Source: Nonomuraea spiralis (GTDB lineage Bacteria > Actinomycetota > Actinomycetes > Streptosporangiales > Streptosporangiaceae). From it: a stretch of 64,000 nt of DNA. A model generated the notes under the pieces. It searched no databases. It was not told where the DNA came from and saw only the letters and a list, made by a program, of their open reading frames with translations. Positions 6,927 to 15,377 of this stretch are shown piece by piece (position 1 is the first letter of the stretch; every line of letters begins with the position of its first letter). Position numbers and translations under genes: made by a program. The stretch is taken from assembly GCF_014648435.1 (NCBI RefSeq), contig NZ_BMRC01000006.1, forward strand, positions 372,001-436,000. Reading direction: 5' to 3'.

Positions 6927-6945
6927 ACCGCCGATAGGCGGTTTA
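6927..6945 (+). terminator. Short terminator after the GntR pair
   Basis: ACCGCC-GATA-GGCGGT followed by TT, beginning two bases after the TAA stop. It marks the likely right edge of the integrative-element genes; no att repeat is visible here. Confidence 0.6.
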
Positions 6946-7071
6946 AGTGTTCTGTATGCGGGTGAGCAACGTGCTGCTTAGACTGGCGTTTGCACGCGGG
7001 TGGCTGGCTTGTAGGTGGCGCATAAGCGTCGGATCACAGCTTGCGCGGGGGGTGGGTACGCTGGACTGGCC

Positions 7072-7701
7072 ATGGAAAAGTCCGCCAGAAAACCCGTTCT
7101 GATCGTCTGCGCCGTGCTGGTGCTCGTCGCCGCGGCGTTCCTGCTGTTCGGCAGGGACGGCACACCCGGCGACTCCTCGCCCGAGGCCGGGTTCGCCCGC
7201 GACATGGCCACGCATCACGCACAGGCCGTGGAGATGGCGTTCGTCGTGCGCGACAAGAACCCGGCGAGAGAGATCAGGAACCTCGCCTTCGACATCATCA
7301 CCACGCAGTCCAACCAGCGCGGCATGTTCCAGGGCTGGTTGCAGCAGTGGGATCTCAGCCAGGCCACCGACCAGCGGCCGATGGCGTGGATGGCGGGCCA
7401 CGGCCACGGCGCCACGCCCACGGCGCCGGGCGCGATGCCGGGCATGGCCTCGCCGCAGGAGCTGGCCAAGCTCAAGGAGCTGCAGGGCGCCCAGGCCGAG
7501 GTGTTGTTCCTCCAGCTCATGATCCGCCACCACGAGGGCGGCGTGGAGATGGCCGAGGGGCTGCTGAAGCTGTCCAAGCGGGACGAGGTGGTCAGCATGG
7601 CCCAGAAGATCGTCCAGGGGCAGAGCGGCGAGATCAAGCTGATGACCGATCTGCTCAAGCAGCGCGGCGCGCAGCCCTACCCGTCGATCCTGGCCTCCTG
7701 A
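7072..7701 (+). CDS. DUF305 family membrane-anchored protein
   Basis: 209 residues. An N-terminal helix (VLIVCAVLVLVAAAFLLF) anchors or exports it. Two DUF305 hallmark segments follow: MATHHAQAVEMA near residue 47 and MIRHHEGGVEMAEG near 157. Paired histidines, plus a His/Met-rich stretch (AWMAGHGHGA), suggest metal, possibly copper, binding outside the membrane; DUF305 proteins are often linked to copper handling. ATG 7072 lies only ~8 bp after TACGCT, so the transcript may be nearly leaderless. The next gene starts 13 bp after its stop. Confidence 0.83.
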   Translation: MEKSARKPVLIVCAVLVLVAAAFLLFGRDGTPGDSSPEAGFARDMATHHAQAVEMAFVVRDKNPAREIRNLAFDIITTQSNQRGMFQGWLQQWDLSQATDQRPMAWMAGHGHGATPTAPGAMPGMASPQELAKLKELQGAQAEVLFLQLMIRHHEGGVEMAEGLLKLSKRDEVVSMAQKIVQGQSGEIKLMTDLLKQRGAQPYPSILAS

Positions 7702-7714
7702 CCCCCGCGACGCC

Positions 7715-9136
7715 GTGATCACCGCAAGGGCCGAGACCGTCGTCGTGGGATCGGGCCCCAACGGGCTGATGGCCGCGGTCATGCTGGCCCGCGCCGGGCG
7801 CGAGGTGCTGCTGCTGGAGGCGGGCGACCGGTTCGGCGGCGGGCTGCGTTCCGGCGAGCTGACGCTCCCCGGCCGGGTGCACGACCTCGGGGCCACCGTG
7901 ATGGCGATGACGCTGGCCTCCCCGGCGTTCCGGGCGCTCCGCCTCGAAGGGGTCGAGTTCGTCCATCCGCCGGTGGCCTTGGCCCATCCGCTCGACGACC
8001 GTCCGGCCGTGCTGCTGCACCGCGACGCCGCCCGTACGGCCGAGGGGCTGGGCAGGGACGGCCGGGTGTGGCAGGCGACGGTCGGGGCGGCGGCGCGGGC
8101 CGGGTTCCCGCTCATGGAACTGCTGCTCAGCCCGCTCGGGCCGTGGCGGGCCACGCCGCGCGAGTTCGCTCGGGCCGCCAGGTTCGGGGCCGCGGCCCTG
8201 CTGCCGGCCACGGTGCTGGCCCGGGGCGCGCTGCGTACGGTGGAGGGCCGGGCGCTGCTCGCCGGGCTGGCCGCGCACTCGATGCTCGACCTGCGCTCCC
8301 CCACCAGCGCCGGCTACGGGCTGGCGCTCGGGGCGCTGGCGCACCTGGTCGGCTGGCCGCTGGTACGAGGCGGCTCCCAAGTGCTGGCCGACGCCCTGGT
8401 GGCCGAGCTCCGGTCGCTGGGCGGCCAGGCGGTCACCGGTCACCGGGTGGAGCGGCTCGACGAGCTCGACGCCCGTACGGTGGTGCTCGACGTGACGCCC
8501 CGGCAGTTCCTCGCGATGGCCGACCTGCCTCCCCGGTACCGCCGCGCGCTGAGCCGCTACCGCTACGGGCCCGGCGTCTTCAAGATGGACTGGGCGCTCG
8601 ACGGGCCGGTGCCGTGGCGTGACCCGGAGGTCGGCCGGGCCGCGACCGTGCACCTCGGCGGCACGCTGGAGGAGATCGCCGTGGCCGAGGCCGAGGTCGC
8701 CGCCGGACGGCACTCGATGCGCCCGTACGTGCTGGCCGTGCAGCCGTACGCGGCCGATCCGACCAGGGGCGGGCACACGCTGTGGGCCTACTGCCACGTG
8801 CCCAACGGCTCGACCGCGGACCTGACGGACGCCGTCGAGGACCAGATCGAGCGCCACGCCCCGGGTTTCCGTGACCGGGTGCTGGCCAGGCACACGATGA
8901 CCACCGCCGACCTGGAGGCGGTCAACCCCAACCTGGTCGGCGGCGACATCGGCGGCGGGCTCAACAGCCTGGCCCAGTTCCTGAGGCGGCCGGTCTGGTC
9001 GCCCGCGCCGTGGCGCACCCCGCTGCCGGGGGTGTTCCTCTGCTCGGCCTCGACGCCGCCCGGGCCCGCCGTGCACGGCATGGGCGGCTGGCAGGCCGCC
9101 CGCCTGGCCACCCAGGCGGAGCGGCACGCCCGCTGA
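7715..9136 (+). CDS. FAD-dependent oxidoreductase, phytoene desaturase/amine oxidase type
   Basis: 473 residues from GTG. The Rossmann dinucleotide-binding start TVVVGSGPNGLMAAVMLARA is followed by EAGDRFGGGLRS, typical of phytoene dehydrogenase-like NAD(P)/FAD proteins. The C-terminal GGDIGGGLNSL and ...PPGPAVHGMGGWQAAR complete the FAD fold. No carotenoid genes lie nearby, so the substrate is unknown; 'NAD(P)/FAD-dependent oxidoreductase, possible retinol saturase-like or desaturase' is as far as sequence allows. The 13-bp gap to DUF305 suggests co-transcription. Confidence 0.82.
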   Translation: MITARAETVVVGSGPNGLMAAVMLARAGREVLLLEAGDRFGGGLRSGELTLPGRVHDLGATVMAMTLASPAFRALRLEGVEFVHPPVALAHPLDDRPAVLLHRDAARTAEGLGRDGRVWQATVGAAARAGFPLMELLLSPLGPWRATPREFARAARFGAAALLPATVLARGALRTVEGRALLAGLAAHSMLDLRSPTSAGYGLALGALAHLVGWPLVRGGSQVLADALVAELRSLGGQAVTGHRVERLDELDARTVVLDVTPRQFLAMADLPPRYRRALSRYRYGPGVFKMDWALDGPVPWRDPEVGRAATVHLGGTLEEIAVAEAEVAAGRHSMRPYVLAVQPYAADPTRGGHTLWAYCHVPNGSTADLTDAVEDQIERHAPGFRDRVLARHTMTTADLEAVNPNLVGGDIGGGLNSLAQFLRRPVWSPAPWRTPLPGVFLCSASTPPGPAVHGMGGWQAARLATQAERHAR

Positions 9137-9143
9137 CCTCAGG

Positions 9144-10193
9144 TCAGGCTCGCATCTCCTCGGCGACCGCCGCCGCGAACGCGTCCACGTCGGCCTCGGT
9201 GGTGTCGAAGGCGCACATCCAGCGCACCTCGCCGGTCGCCTCGTTCCAGGTGTAGAAGCGGAAGCGTTTCTGCAGCCGCTCGGTCACGTCCTTGGGCAGG
9301 ATCGCGAAGACCGCGTTGGCCTCCACGGGCCGGGGCAGCGTGACGCCCGGGATGCGCGACACGGCCTCGGCCAGCCGCCGCCCCATGGCGTTGGCCTGCC
9401 GCGCGTTGCGCAACCACAGGTCGCCCGACAGCAGCGCCTCGAACTGGGCCGAGACGAACCGCATCTTGGACGACAACTGCATGAACGTCTTGCGGATGTA
9501 GTCGACGCCGGTGGCCGCCGACGGGTTGAGCACCACGACGGCCTCGCCGTACAGCAGGCCGATCTTGGTGCCGCCGAAGGAGAGCACGTCGACCCCCGCG
9601 TCGGTGGTCAGCGCCCGCATCGGGACGTCCAGCGCGGCGGCCGCGTTGGTCAGGCGCGAGCCGTCGAGGTGGACGAGCAGGCCGAGATCGTGCGCGTGGG
9701 CGCAGATCGCCGCGATCTCCTCGGGCGTGTAGAGGGTGCCCCACTCGGTGGTGTTGGAGATGGACACCACCTTGGGCTGGGCCCGGTGCACGTCCCCGAA
9801 GCCCCACGCCTGGCGGTCGATCAGCTCGGGGGTGAGCTTGCCGTCGGGCGTGGGCACGGTGAGCAGCTTGATGCCGCCCGCCACCTCGGGGGCGCCGCCC
9901 TCGTCGGTGTGGATGTGGGCGCTCTCCGCGCAGATGACCGCCTCCCAGTGGGCGGTCATCGAGCGCAGCGAGACGACGTTCGCCGCCGTGCCGTTGAAGA
10001 CCGGCCAGACCTGCGCCGAGTCGCCGAAGTGCCGCTGGAAGACCTGGCGCAGCGCCTCGGTGTAGACGTCGTCGCCGTAGGCGATCTGGTGACCGCCGTT
10101 GGCCTGGACGATGGCCTGGAGGATCTCGGGGTGCACGCCGGCGTAGTTGTCGCTGGCGAACGCCTTGAGCTGGGGGTCGTGCCGGGGGATCAA
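9144..10193 (-). CDS. Low-specificity threonine aldolase (PLP enzyme)
   Basis: 349 residues. It should cleave L-threonine/allo-threonine to glycine and acetaldehyde. Recognisable are FASDNYAGVHPEI at the N-terminus, the FNGTAANVVSLRSM substrate loop, LVHLDGSRLTNAA with the PLP-binding Asp/Arg, and SFGGTKIGLL with the Schiff-base lysine. The best start is TTG at 10193, which overlaps the SDR stop by 4 bp (TTGA); no ATG/GTG fits between. Third gene of an overlapped operon with an SDR and DUF6421; the physiological link between them is not established. Confidence 0.85.
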   Translation of the reverse strand: MIPRHDPQLKAFASDNYAGVHPEILQAIVQANGGHQIAYGDDVYTEALRQVFQRHFGDSAQVWPVFNGTAANVVSLRSMTAHWEAVICAESAHIHTDEGGAPEVAGGIKLLTVPTPDGKLTPELIDRQAWGFGDVHRAQPKVVSISNTTEWGTLYTPEEIAAICAHAHDLGLLVHLDGSRLTNAAAALDVPMRALTTDAGVDVLSFGGTKIGLLYGEAVVVLNPSAATGVDYIRKTFMQLSSKMRFVSAQFEALLSGDLWLRNARQANAMGRRLAEAVSRIPGVTLPRPVEANAVFAILPKDVTERLQKRFRFYTWNEATGEVRWMCAFDTTEADVDAFAAAVAEEMRA

Positions 10194-10819
10194 GAAGTGA
10201 GGTCCAATCGGGTGCCGTTGATGTCTGCGGCGGGACGGTCGTAGAGACCGGCGATCGCCTCGGCCAGGTCGCCGACGTCGGTGAAACCGGCGAACCTCGC
10301 CTCGGGCTTCGCGGCCCGCATCGCGTCGTTGACCAGGGCCTTCACCACCAGGATGACCGCCGCCGCGTCGGTGCCCGACAGCGCGTCGGCCAGGGAGAGC
10401 GTCCACGCCTCCGAGGCCGCCTTGGCCGCCGCGTAGGCCGCACCGCCCGCGGTCGGGCGCTCGGCGGCCTTGGCCGAGACGATCACGAACCGGCCGTTGT
10501 CGCTCTTGCGCAGCAGCGGCTCGAAGGCCAGCGACACGTGCTGGAGCGTACGGATCAGCAGGTCGTGCAGGTCGTCCCAGTCCTCCAGGCGGGTGTCGGC
10601 GAAGGTGCGCGAGCCGCGCCAGCCGCCGACCAGGTGGACCACACCGTCCACACGGCCGTGCTCGGCGTCGATCCGCGCGGCCAGATCCTGTACGGCCGCG
10701 CGGTCGAGCAGATCGACGTCCTGCTTGTCGACACCGATCACGGTGTGACCCTGCTTGCGGAAGTGCTCGGAGACTGCCTCTCCGGTGGGGCCGCCGGCCC
10801 CCGTCACCAGGATGATCAT
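10190..10819 (-). CDS. Short-chain dehydrogenase/reductase
   Basis: 209 residues, short for the family. The NAD(P) loop TGAGGPTGEAV is at residues 6-16 and an acidic/Lys pair (VDKQDVD) follows beta-2. Catalytic Ser is in VSAKAAE and Tyr/Lys in YAAAKAA. The C-terminal end is compact (INGTRLDLTS). Starts by ATGA overlap with the DUF6421 stop. Middle gene of a three-gene unit that I recall as recurrent in actinomycetes (DUF6421, SDR, threonine aldolase); substrate unknown. Confidence 0.83.
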   Translation of the reverse strand: MIILVTGAGGPTGEAVSEHFRKQGHTVIGVDKQDVDLLDRAAVQDLAARIDAEHGRVDGVVHLVGGWRGSRTFADTRLEDWDDLHDLLIRTLQHVSLAFEPLLRKSDNGRFVIVSAKAAERPTAGGAAYAAAKAASEAWTLSLADALSGTDAAAVILVVKALVNDAMRAAKPEARFAGFTDVGDLAEAIAGLYDRPAADINGTRLDLTS

Positions 10820-12879
10820 GCGCGGATCCCCTTAGTCGAATCGACCACGTCCGTCAGCTTACGGCGCAGGGCCTCGTAGAACATGCTGAGCGGGAACTCG
10901 TCCGGCAGCACCGCGTCCACCTTGGCCTTCTGCTCCTCCGGCAGCGCCTGGACGCCCTTGGCCCACACCGAGCCAGGGGCCGGCGGGACGTACGCGCTGA
11001 CCAGTTCGTGCGCGGCCAGCCAGTGGGCCAGCTTGGACCGGTCGATGCTGTCGCGGTACAACTTCTCGACCTCGCCCCGCAGGTCGGCCACGCCGTCGGC
11101 GACGCGCTCCCAGTCGATCGTGAGGCGGTTGTCGGTCCAGCGCACGATGTCGTTGCGGTGCAGGTAGGCGAAGAGCAGCTGGCCGCCGAGCCCGTCGTAG
11201 TTGCGCACCCGGTCACCGGTGACCGGGAACCGGAACAGCCGGTCGAACAGGATCGCGAGCTGCACGTACCGGGCGTGCGGGACGCCCTTGCCCTCCAGCT
11301 CCACGGCCTCGCCGAACGCGGTCAGGTCGCAGCGCAGCTCCTCCAGCGAGTACAGCCAGTACGGCATCCGCTGCTTGATCATGAACGGGTCGAACGGCAG
11401 GTCGCCGTGGCTGTGCGTACGGTCGTGGATCAGGTCCCACAACACGAACGTGTCCTGGGCGAGCTGCTGGGAGTCCAGCAGCCGGGCGGCGTCCGGCGGC
11501 AGGTCGAGCCGCAGCGTGGCGGCGGCGGCCGCCGAGACCCGGCGGAACCTGGCCGACTCGCGGTCGGCGAAGATGCCGCCCCAGGTGAAGCGCTCGGGCG
11601 TCGTCCGGACGGCGACCGTCTCGGGGAACAACACGGCCGAGTGGGTCTCGTAGCCGGAGGTGAAGTCCTCGAACGCGATCGGCACGAACATCGGGTTGTC
11701 GTAGCCGCCCGCCTCCAGCCGGGCCAGCCAGTCGGGCCAGATCGTCCGGATCCAGACGGCCTCGATGTTGCGGGTGAGGTTGCCGTTCTGGGTGTACATG
11801 GGGAACACGACGACGTGCTCCAGGCCGTCCACGCGCTGGGTGTCGGGGTGGAAGAGGTTCAGGGCGTCCAGGAAGTCGGGCACGCCGAGGTCCTGCTCGA
11901 CCCACGCGGCCAGGTCGTTCTGGACGGCCTGGAGGTACGCGGCGTCATGGGCGAAATAAGGCGAAATTTCGCCCACGCAGCGGCCGATCTCGGCGACCAG
12001 CGCCTTGGCCCGCTCCTTCTCCTCCGGCACCGAGCCGTCCTTGACCTGCAGCGGCCGCAGCTCCTCCACGGCCGCCTTGAGCCGGGCGAACAGGGCGGCC
12101 TTGGCCTCGTCCCGGGTTCCGGCGGCCTCGTCACCGCCGGGTACTCGGGCGGCCCAGGTGACCACGTTGCCCCACAGGGTGCGGTGGTCGTAGTCCTCGA
12201 TCGAGTCGTCGCCGAACAGGTCGGAGTCGGCGAACACGACGACCCGGCCCTTGCCGTGCCGCAGTACGACGGCCAGCGGCGCGCCCGCCGGGTCGGCGGT
12301 GGCCGAGGTGGCGAACAGGACCGTTCCATGCTCGGGCGCGGTCAGCACGCCGGAGCGGTAGAAGCAGGCCCGCTGCACACCGGCCAGCACGCCGTCGCCC
12401 GTGGCGCGCTCGGCGAGCACCCAGGTGGCGACCTCGCGATGGGCGTTCCTCGGGTCGCGCACGGTGGTGTGGCCGACGCCGACGCCGAAGCGGGCGAGCA
12501 GGTCGGCGAGGTTGTTGCCGTACTTGTCCTGCTCCTCCTCGGCCAGCACCACGAGCCCGCCGCCCTCGGCCACGAACGACTCGACCGCGTCCAGCTCGGC
12601 GGCGGCGAAGACCGGGCTGCCCTGGCCGGTGGTGCGCTCCCACCGGTCGCCCGACGGGTGGGCGATCACCAGGACGTCATGGGCGGACAGCGTCTCGTGC
12701 GTGAGAGCGCCCTCGGTGTGGGCGAGCACCTCGTGCCCCAGATGGCGCAGCGCGCCGGCGGCGCGCGCGTAGCTGTTGTCGTCGGGATGGGCGGGATTGA
12801 TGGTCTCGGCGACCTCGCGGCGGATGGTCCACGACTCGCTGTGGGCCTCGTCGAACAGCACCCGGGGGAACGATGGCAT
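10816..12879 (-). CDS. DUF6421 family protein, large cytosolic protein of unknown function
   Basis: 687 residues. The N-terminal ~260 residues look like a class-I glutamine-amidotransferase-like fold (HDVLVIAHPSGDRW, FVAEGGGLVVLAEEEQDKYG, GRVVVFADSDLFGDD). The remaining ~420 are mostly helical with conserved-looking blocks (NLFHPDTQRVDGLEHVVVF; HDRTHSHGDLPFDPFM; RMPYWLYSLEELRCDL). The HDRTHSHGD histidine cluster could bind metal. I identify the family from overall content and its SDR/threonine aldolase neighbours. First gene of the operon, with an AT-rich promoter region upstream (12880-12945). Confidence 0.72.
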   Translation of the reverse strand: MPSFPRVLFDEAHSESWTIRREVAETINPAHPDDNSYARAAGALRHLGHEVLAHTEGALTHETLSAHDVLVIAHPSGDRWERTTGQGSPVFAAAELDAVESFVAEGGGLVVLAEEEQDKYGNNLADLLARFGVGVGHTTVRDPRNAHREVATWVLAERATGDGVLAGVQRACFYRSGVLTAPEHGTVLFATSATADPAGAPLAVVLRHGKGRVVVFADSDLFGDDSIEDYDHRTLWGNVVTWAARVPGGDEAAGTRDEAKAALFARLKAAVEELRPLQVKDGSVPEEKERAKALVAEIGRCVGEISPYFAHDAAYLQAVQNDLAAWVEQDLGVPDFLDALNLFHPDTQRVDGLEHVVVFPMYTQNGNLTRNIEAVWIRTIWPDWLARLEAGGYDNPMFVPIAFEDFTSGYETHSAVLFPETVAVRTTPERFTWGGIFADRESARFRRVSAAAAATLRLDLPPDAARLLDSQQLAQDTFVLWDLIHDRTHSHGDLPFDPFMIKQRMPYWLYSLEELRCDLTAFGEAVELEGKGVPHARYVQLAILFDRLFRFPVTGDRVRNYDGLGGQLLFAYLHRNDIVRWTDNRLTIDWERVADGVADLRGEVEKLYRDSIDRSKLAHWLAAHELVSAYVPPAPGSVWAKGVQALPEEQKAKVDAVLPDEFPLSMFYEALRRKLTDVVDSTKGIRA

Positions 12880-12928
12880 GAAATATCTCCTGTTACTACC
12901 GCCTTCTCACGGAAAATATACACATAGA

Positions 12929-12940
12929 TACCCCCCTATC
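12929..12940. promoter_or_regulatory. ATACCCCCCTAT motif in the DUF6421 promoter
   Basis: ATA-CCCCCC-TAT lies in an AT-rich gap upstream of DUF6421. On the minus strand TTGACG (a -35-like hexamer) precedes it and TATATT follows. A six-base C/G tract flanked by ATA/TAT is reminiscent of CsoR/FrmR-family operators. No such regulator is in the window, so this is a weak inference. Confidence 0.35.
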
Positions 12941-12949
12941 CGTCAAACC

Positions 12950-13606
12950 TCAGGCGTCTCCTGGACGCACAACCCCTGATTCGTAGGCGAAGACGACCGC
13001 CTGGGCGCGGTCGCGCAGGCACAGTTTCATCAGCACCCTGGCCACGTGCGTCTTGACCGTGGCCTCGCCGACGTACAGGTCCCTGGCGATCTCGGCGTTC
13101 GTCAGGCCCCGGGCCAGCAGCCGCAGCACCTCCAGCTCGCGCGGCGTCAGCTCGGCCAGCATGGGCGAGGGCGTGGGGTCGGCGCGCCCGGCGAAGGTGG
13201 CGATGACCCGGCTGGTCACGGCCGGGTCGAGCAGCGCGTCGCCGGCGTGCACCACCCTGATCGCCTCCAGGAGCTGCTCGGGCGGCGACACCTTCAGCAG
13301 GAACCCGCTGGTGCCGGCGCGCAGCGCGGCGTAGAGGTTCTCGTCGGTGTCGAACGTGGTCAGCGTGATGACCTTGGGCGGCGACGGCGTGTCGAGCAGT
13401 TCCTTGGCCGCCGCCAGCCCGTCGAGCCGGGGCATGGAGATGTCCATGAGGACGATGTCCGGTCTCGTGCGCCGGGCCACCGCGATGGCCTCACGCCCGT
13501 CGCCGGCCTCGCCGACGACCTCCATGCCGGGGTCGCTCTCGACGACCATGCGCAGCCCGGCCCTGACCATCGCCTGGTCGTCGGCGATGACGATTCGAAT
13601 GCCCAC
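12950..13606 (-). CDS. Orphan NarL/FixJ-type response regulator
   Basis: 218 residues. Receiver domain: IRIVIADDQAMVRAGLRMVV with the acidic pair, phospho-acceptor Asp in DIVLMDISMPR (about residue 54), Thr in TLTTFD, and Lys in LLKVSPPE. LuxR helix-turn-helix: LTPRELEVLRLLARGLTNAE and TVKTHVARVLMKL. No histidine kinase is adjacent, although a different complete pair exists at 45.5-47.2 kb. It stands alone between the DUF6421 operon and the kinase operon, all on the minus strand. Confidence 0.88.
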   Translation of the reverse strand: MGIRIVIADDQAMVRAGLRMVVESDPGMEVVGEAGDGREAIAVARRTRPDIVLMDISMPRLDGLAAAKELLDTPSPPKVITLTTFDTDENLYAALRAGTSGFLLKVSPPEQLLEAIRVVHAGDALLDPAVTSRVIATFAGRADPTPSPMLAELTPRELEVLRLLARGLTNAEIARDLYVGEATVKTHVARVLMKLCLRDRAQAVVFAYESGVVRPGDA

Positions 13607-13627
13607 ACGCGGAGGGTAGACGCCGGA

Positions 13628-13660
13628 TGCCCGGCTTGAACACCCAGGTCAAGCCGGGCA
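13628..13660 (-). terminator. Terminator of the Ser/Thr kinase operon
   Basis: Perfect 12-bp inverted repeat, TGCCCGGCTTGA / TCAAGCCGGGCA, 9-base loop, starting 17 bp beyond the kinase stop. There is no U-tract. Confidence 0.7.
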
Positions 13661-13676
13661 CAAGTCAGTTACAAGT

Positions 13677-15377
13677 CTACGAGGGCCGCACGCTCTGCCG
13701 CACGCGCGTCTGGACGGCGTCGTCGCAGGTGTTCTTGGCGCAGAAGTACATCACGAGCATGGTCTTGGGCTGCCGGTCGATCACGTAGCTGACGAAACCG
13801 AGCCGGGTGCCGCTCGCCGGGTCGTGCAGCGCGCCGTCGAAGCGGGTGGCCGGGCTGTTGCCCGCCTGGTCCTGGACCGGCTTGCCCAGGTCCACCTGGC
13901 CGGGCAGCAGGTTGTCCATCTTGCTCTTCATCTGCTCGGAGTCGCCGCCCGCGTCCAGGGTGTCGGAGACCTGGACGTACACGCCCGTGGCGCTGTCGGG
14001 GTCGTCGGCGACGATCTGGGAGACCGCCGACCAGTCGGCGCCGGGACCGGCCACGAACAGGGACTCGAACTCGGTGGCGTGCGGCGAGGCCAGCGCGAAC
14101 AGGTCCTGGTGGGTGCGCGCGGTCCAGTCGCCCGGGTACTCGAAGGTGAGCGGCGCGGCGGCGCTGGCGGCGTAGCGGGACCAGGTGTCGCCGCGGTGGT
14201 TGAAGATGATCATCGCGACCAGGGCCAGCGCGGCCACGGCGGCCACGAGCGTGACGGCCACGATCGGCAGCCGTCCGGGGCGTTTCGCCGGCGCCGAGGG
14301 CTGGGTGGGCGCCCCCTGCGGATGCCCGCCCAGTGCCGCGTGCGGCCCCGAGGGCCGCCCCAGGCCGCGCGGGCCCGTCTGCGGCACTCCGTACGGGATC
14401 TGCCGCGCTCCCGTCTGTGGGGCCGCCTGAGGGCCGGTACGGGGCCCTGTGGACGGGCCTGTGTGCGGACCCGTGGGCGGGACGGCGTGCGGGATCAGGT
14501 GGGGGCCGGAGGAAGGCCCGCCGCCGGGCCCGGCCTCCTGGTCGCTGATCGCGTCGCGCAGCGCGGTCACGAACTCGGTGCAGGTGGCGTAGCGCTCCTC
14601 GGGCGCCTTGGCCAGCGCCCGCGTCATCACGACGTCCACCTGCGGCGGCAGTTCCGGTCGTAGCTGCGACAGCGGCGCGGGGTGCTCGGCCAGGTGCGCC
14701 CACAGCAGCGCGATGTCGTTCTCCCGCTGGAACGGCAGCCGCGCGCTCAGCGCCTCGTAGACCACGCAGGCCAGCGCGTACTGGTCGCACCGGCCGTCGA
14801 TGTGCTCCTTGTTGATCTGCTCGGGCGACATGTACCTCGGCGTGCCGATGAACTGGTCGGTCTGGGTCAGCCCGGAGATCGACGAGCGGTGCTTGGTGAT
14901 GCCGAAGTCGGTGAGGTAGACGTGGTCGCCGGCCAGCAGGATGTTGGCCGGTTTCACGTCGCGGTGGATCAGGTCGTGGGCGTGCGCGGCGTCGAGCGCG
15001 GCGGCCGTCTGGGCGAAGATCTGGTTGGCCTGGGCGAGCGGCAGCGGCCCCCGGTCGTAGATGAGCCGGCGCAGGTCGAGGCCGTCGACGTAGCGCATGG
15101 CGATGTACAGGACGCCGTCGGCGTCGGCGTTGGCCTCGTAGATGGGGATGATGTTGGGGTGCTCGATGCTGGCGACGGTCCTCGACTCCAGGATGAACCG
15201 CTGCCGGAACCTGTCGTCGACGGAGAGCACCGGGTTGAGGATCTTCAACGCCACGCGGCGGCTGAGCCGGGGGTCGAGCGCCAGGTAGACGACGGCCATG
15301 CCGCCCTTGCCGACGATGTCCTCGATGTAGTACCCGGCCACCTCCTGGCCGATGAGCGATCTGTCGTTCAATTGCAT
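13677..15377 (-). CDS. Membrane Ser/Thr protein kinase (Hanks type) with sensor domain
   Basis: 566 residues. Kinase domain at ~15-275: glycine loop GKGGMAVV (23-30), ATP lysine in VALK (45), catalytic HRDVKPAN (138-145), DFG (157-159), and activation segment GTPRYMSPEQ. A Pro/Gly-rich cytoplasmic linker (~285-365, many repeats of TGP) leads to one transmembrane helix (370-392) and an extracellular ~170-residue domain with paired cysteines (YFCAKNTCDDA). The start overlaps the stop of the upstream membrane protein (TGATG). Likely senses a wall or envelope signal together with that partner. Confidence 0.88.
   Translation of the reverse strand: MQLNDRSLIGQEVAGYYIEDIVGKGGMAVVYLALDPRLSRRVALKILNPVLSVDDRFRQRFILESRTVASIEHPNIIPIYEANADADGVLYIAMRYVDGLDLRRLIYDRGPLPLAQANQIFAQTAAALDAAHAHDLIHRDVKPANILLAGDHVYLTDFGITKHRSSISGLTQTDQFIGTPRYMSPEQINKEHIDGRCDQYALACVVYEALSARLPFQRENDIALLWAHLAEHPAPLSQLRPELPPQVDVVMTRALAKAPEERYATCTEFVTALRDAISDQEAGPGGGPSSGPHLIPHAVPPTGPHTGPSTGPRTGPQAAPQTGARQIPYGVPQTGPRGLGRPSGPHAALGGHPQGAPTQPSAPAKRPGRLPIVAVTLVAAVAALALVAMIIFNHRGDTWSRYAASAAAPLTFEYPGDWTARTHQDLFALASPHATEFESLFVAGPGADWSAVSQIVADDPDSATGVYVQVSDTLDAGGDSEQMKSKMDNLLPGQVDLGKPVQDQAGNSPATRFDGALHDPASGTRLGFVSYVIDRQPKTMLVMYFCAKNTCDDAVQTRVRQSVRPS

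Noticed and set aside
6943..9127. Long minus-strand frames opposite DUF305 and the FAD oxidoreductase
   Set aside because: Mirror frames created by high GC; they lack recognisable domains while the plus strand has clear families.
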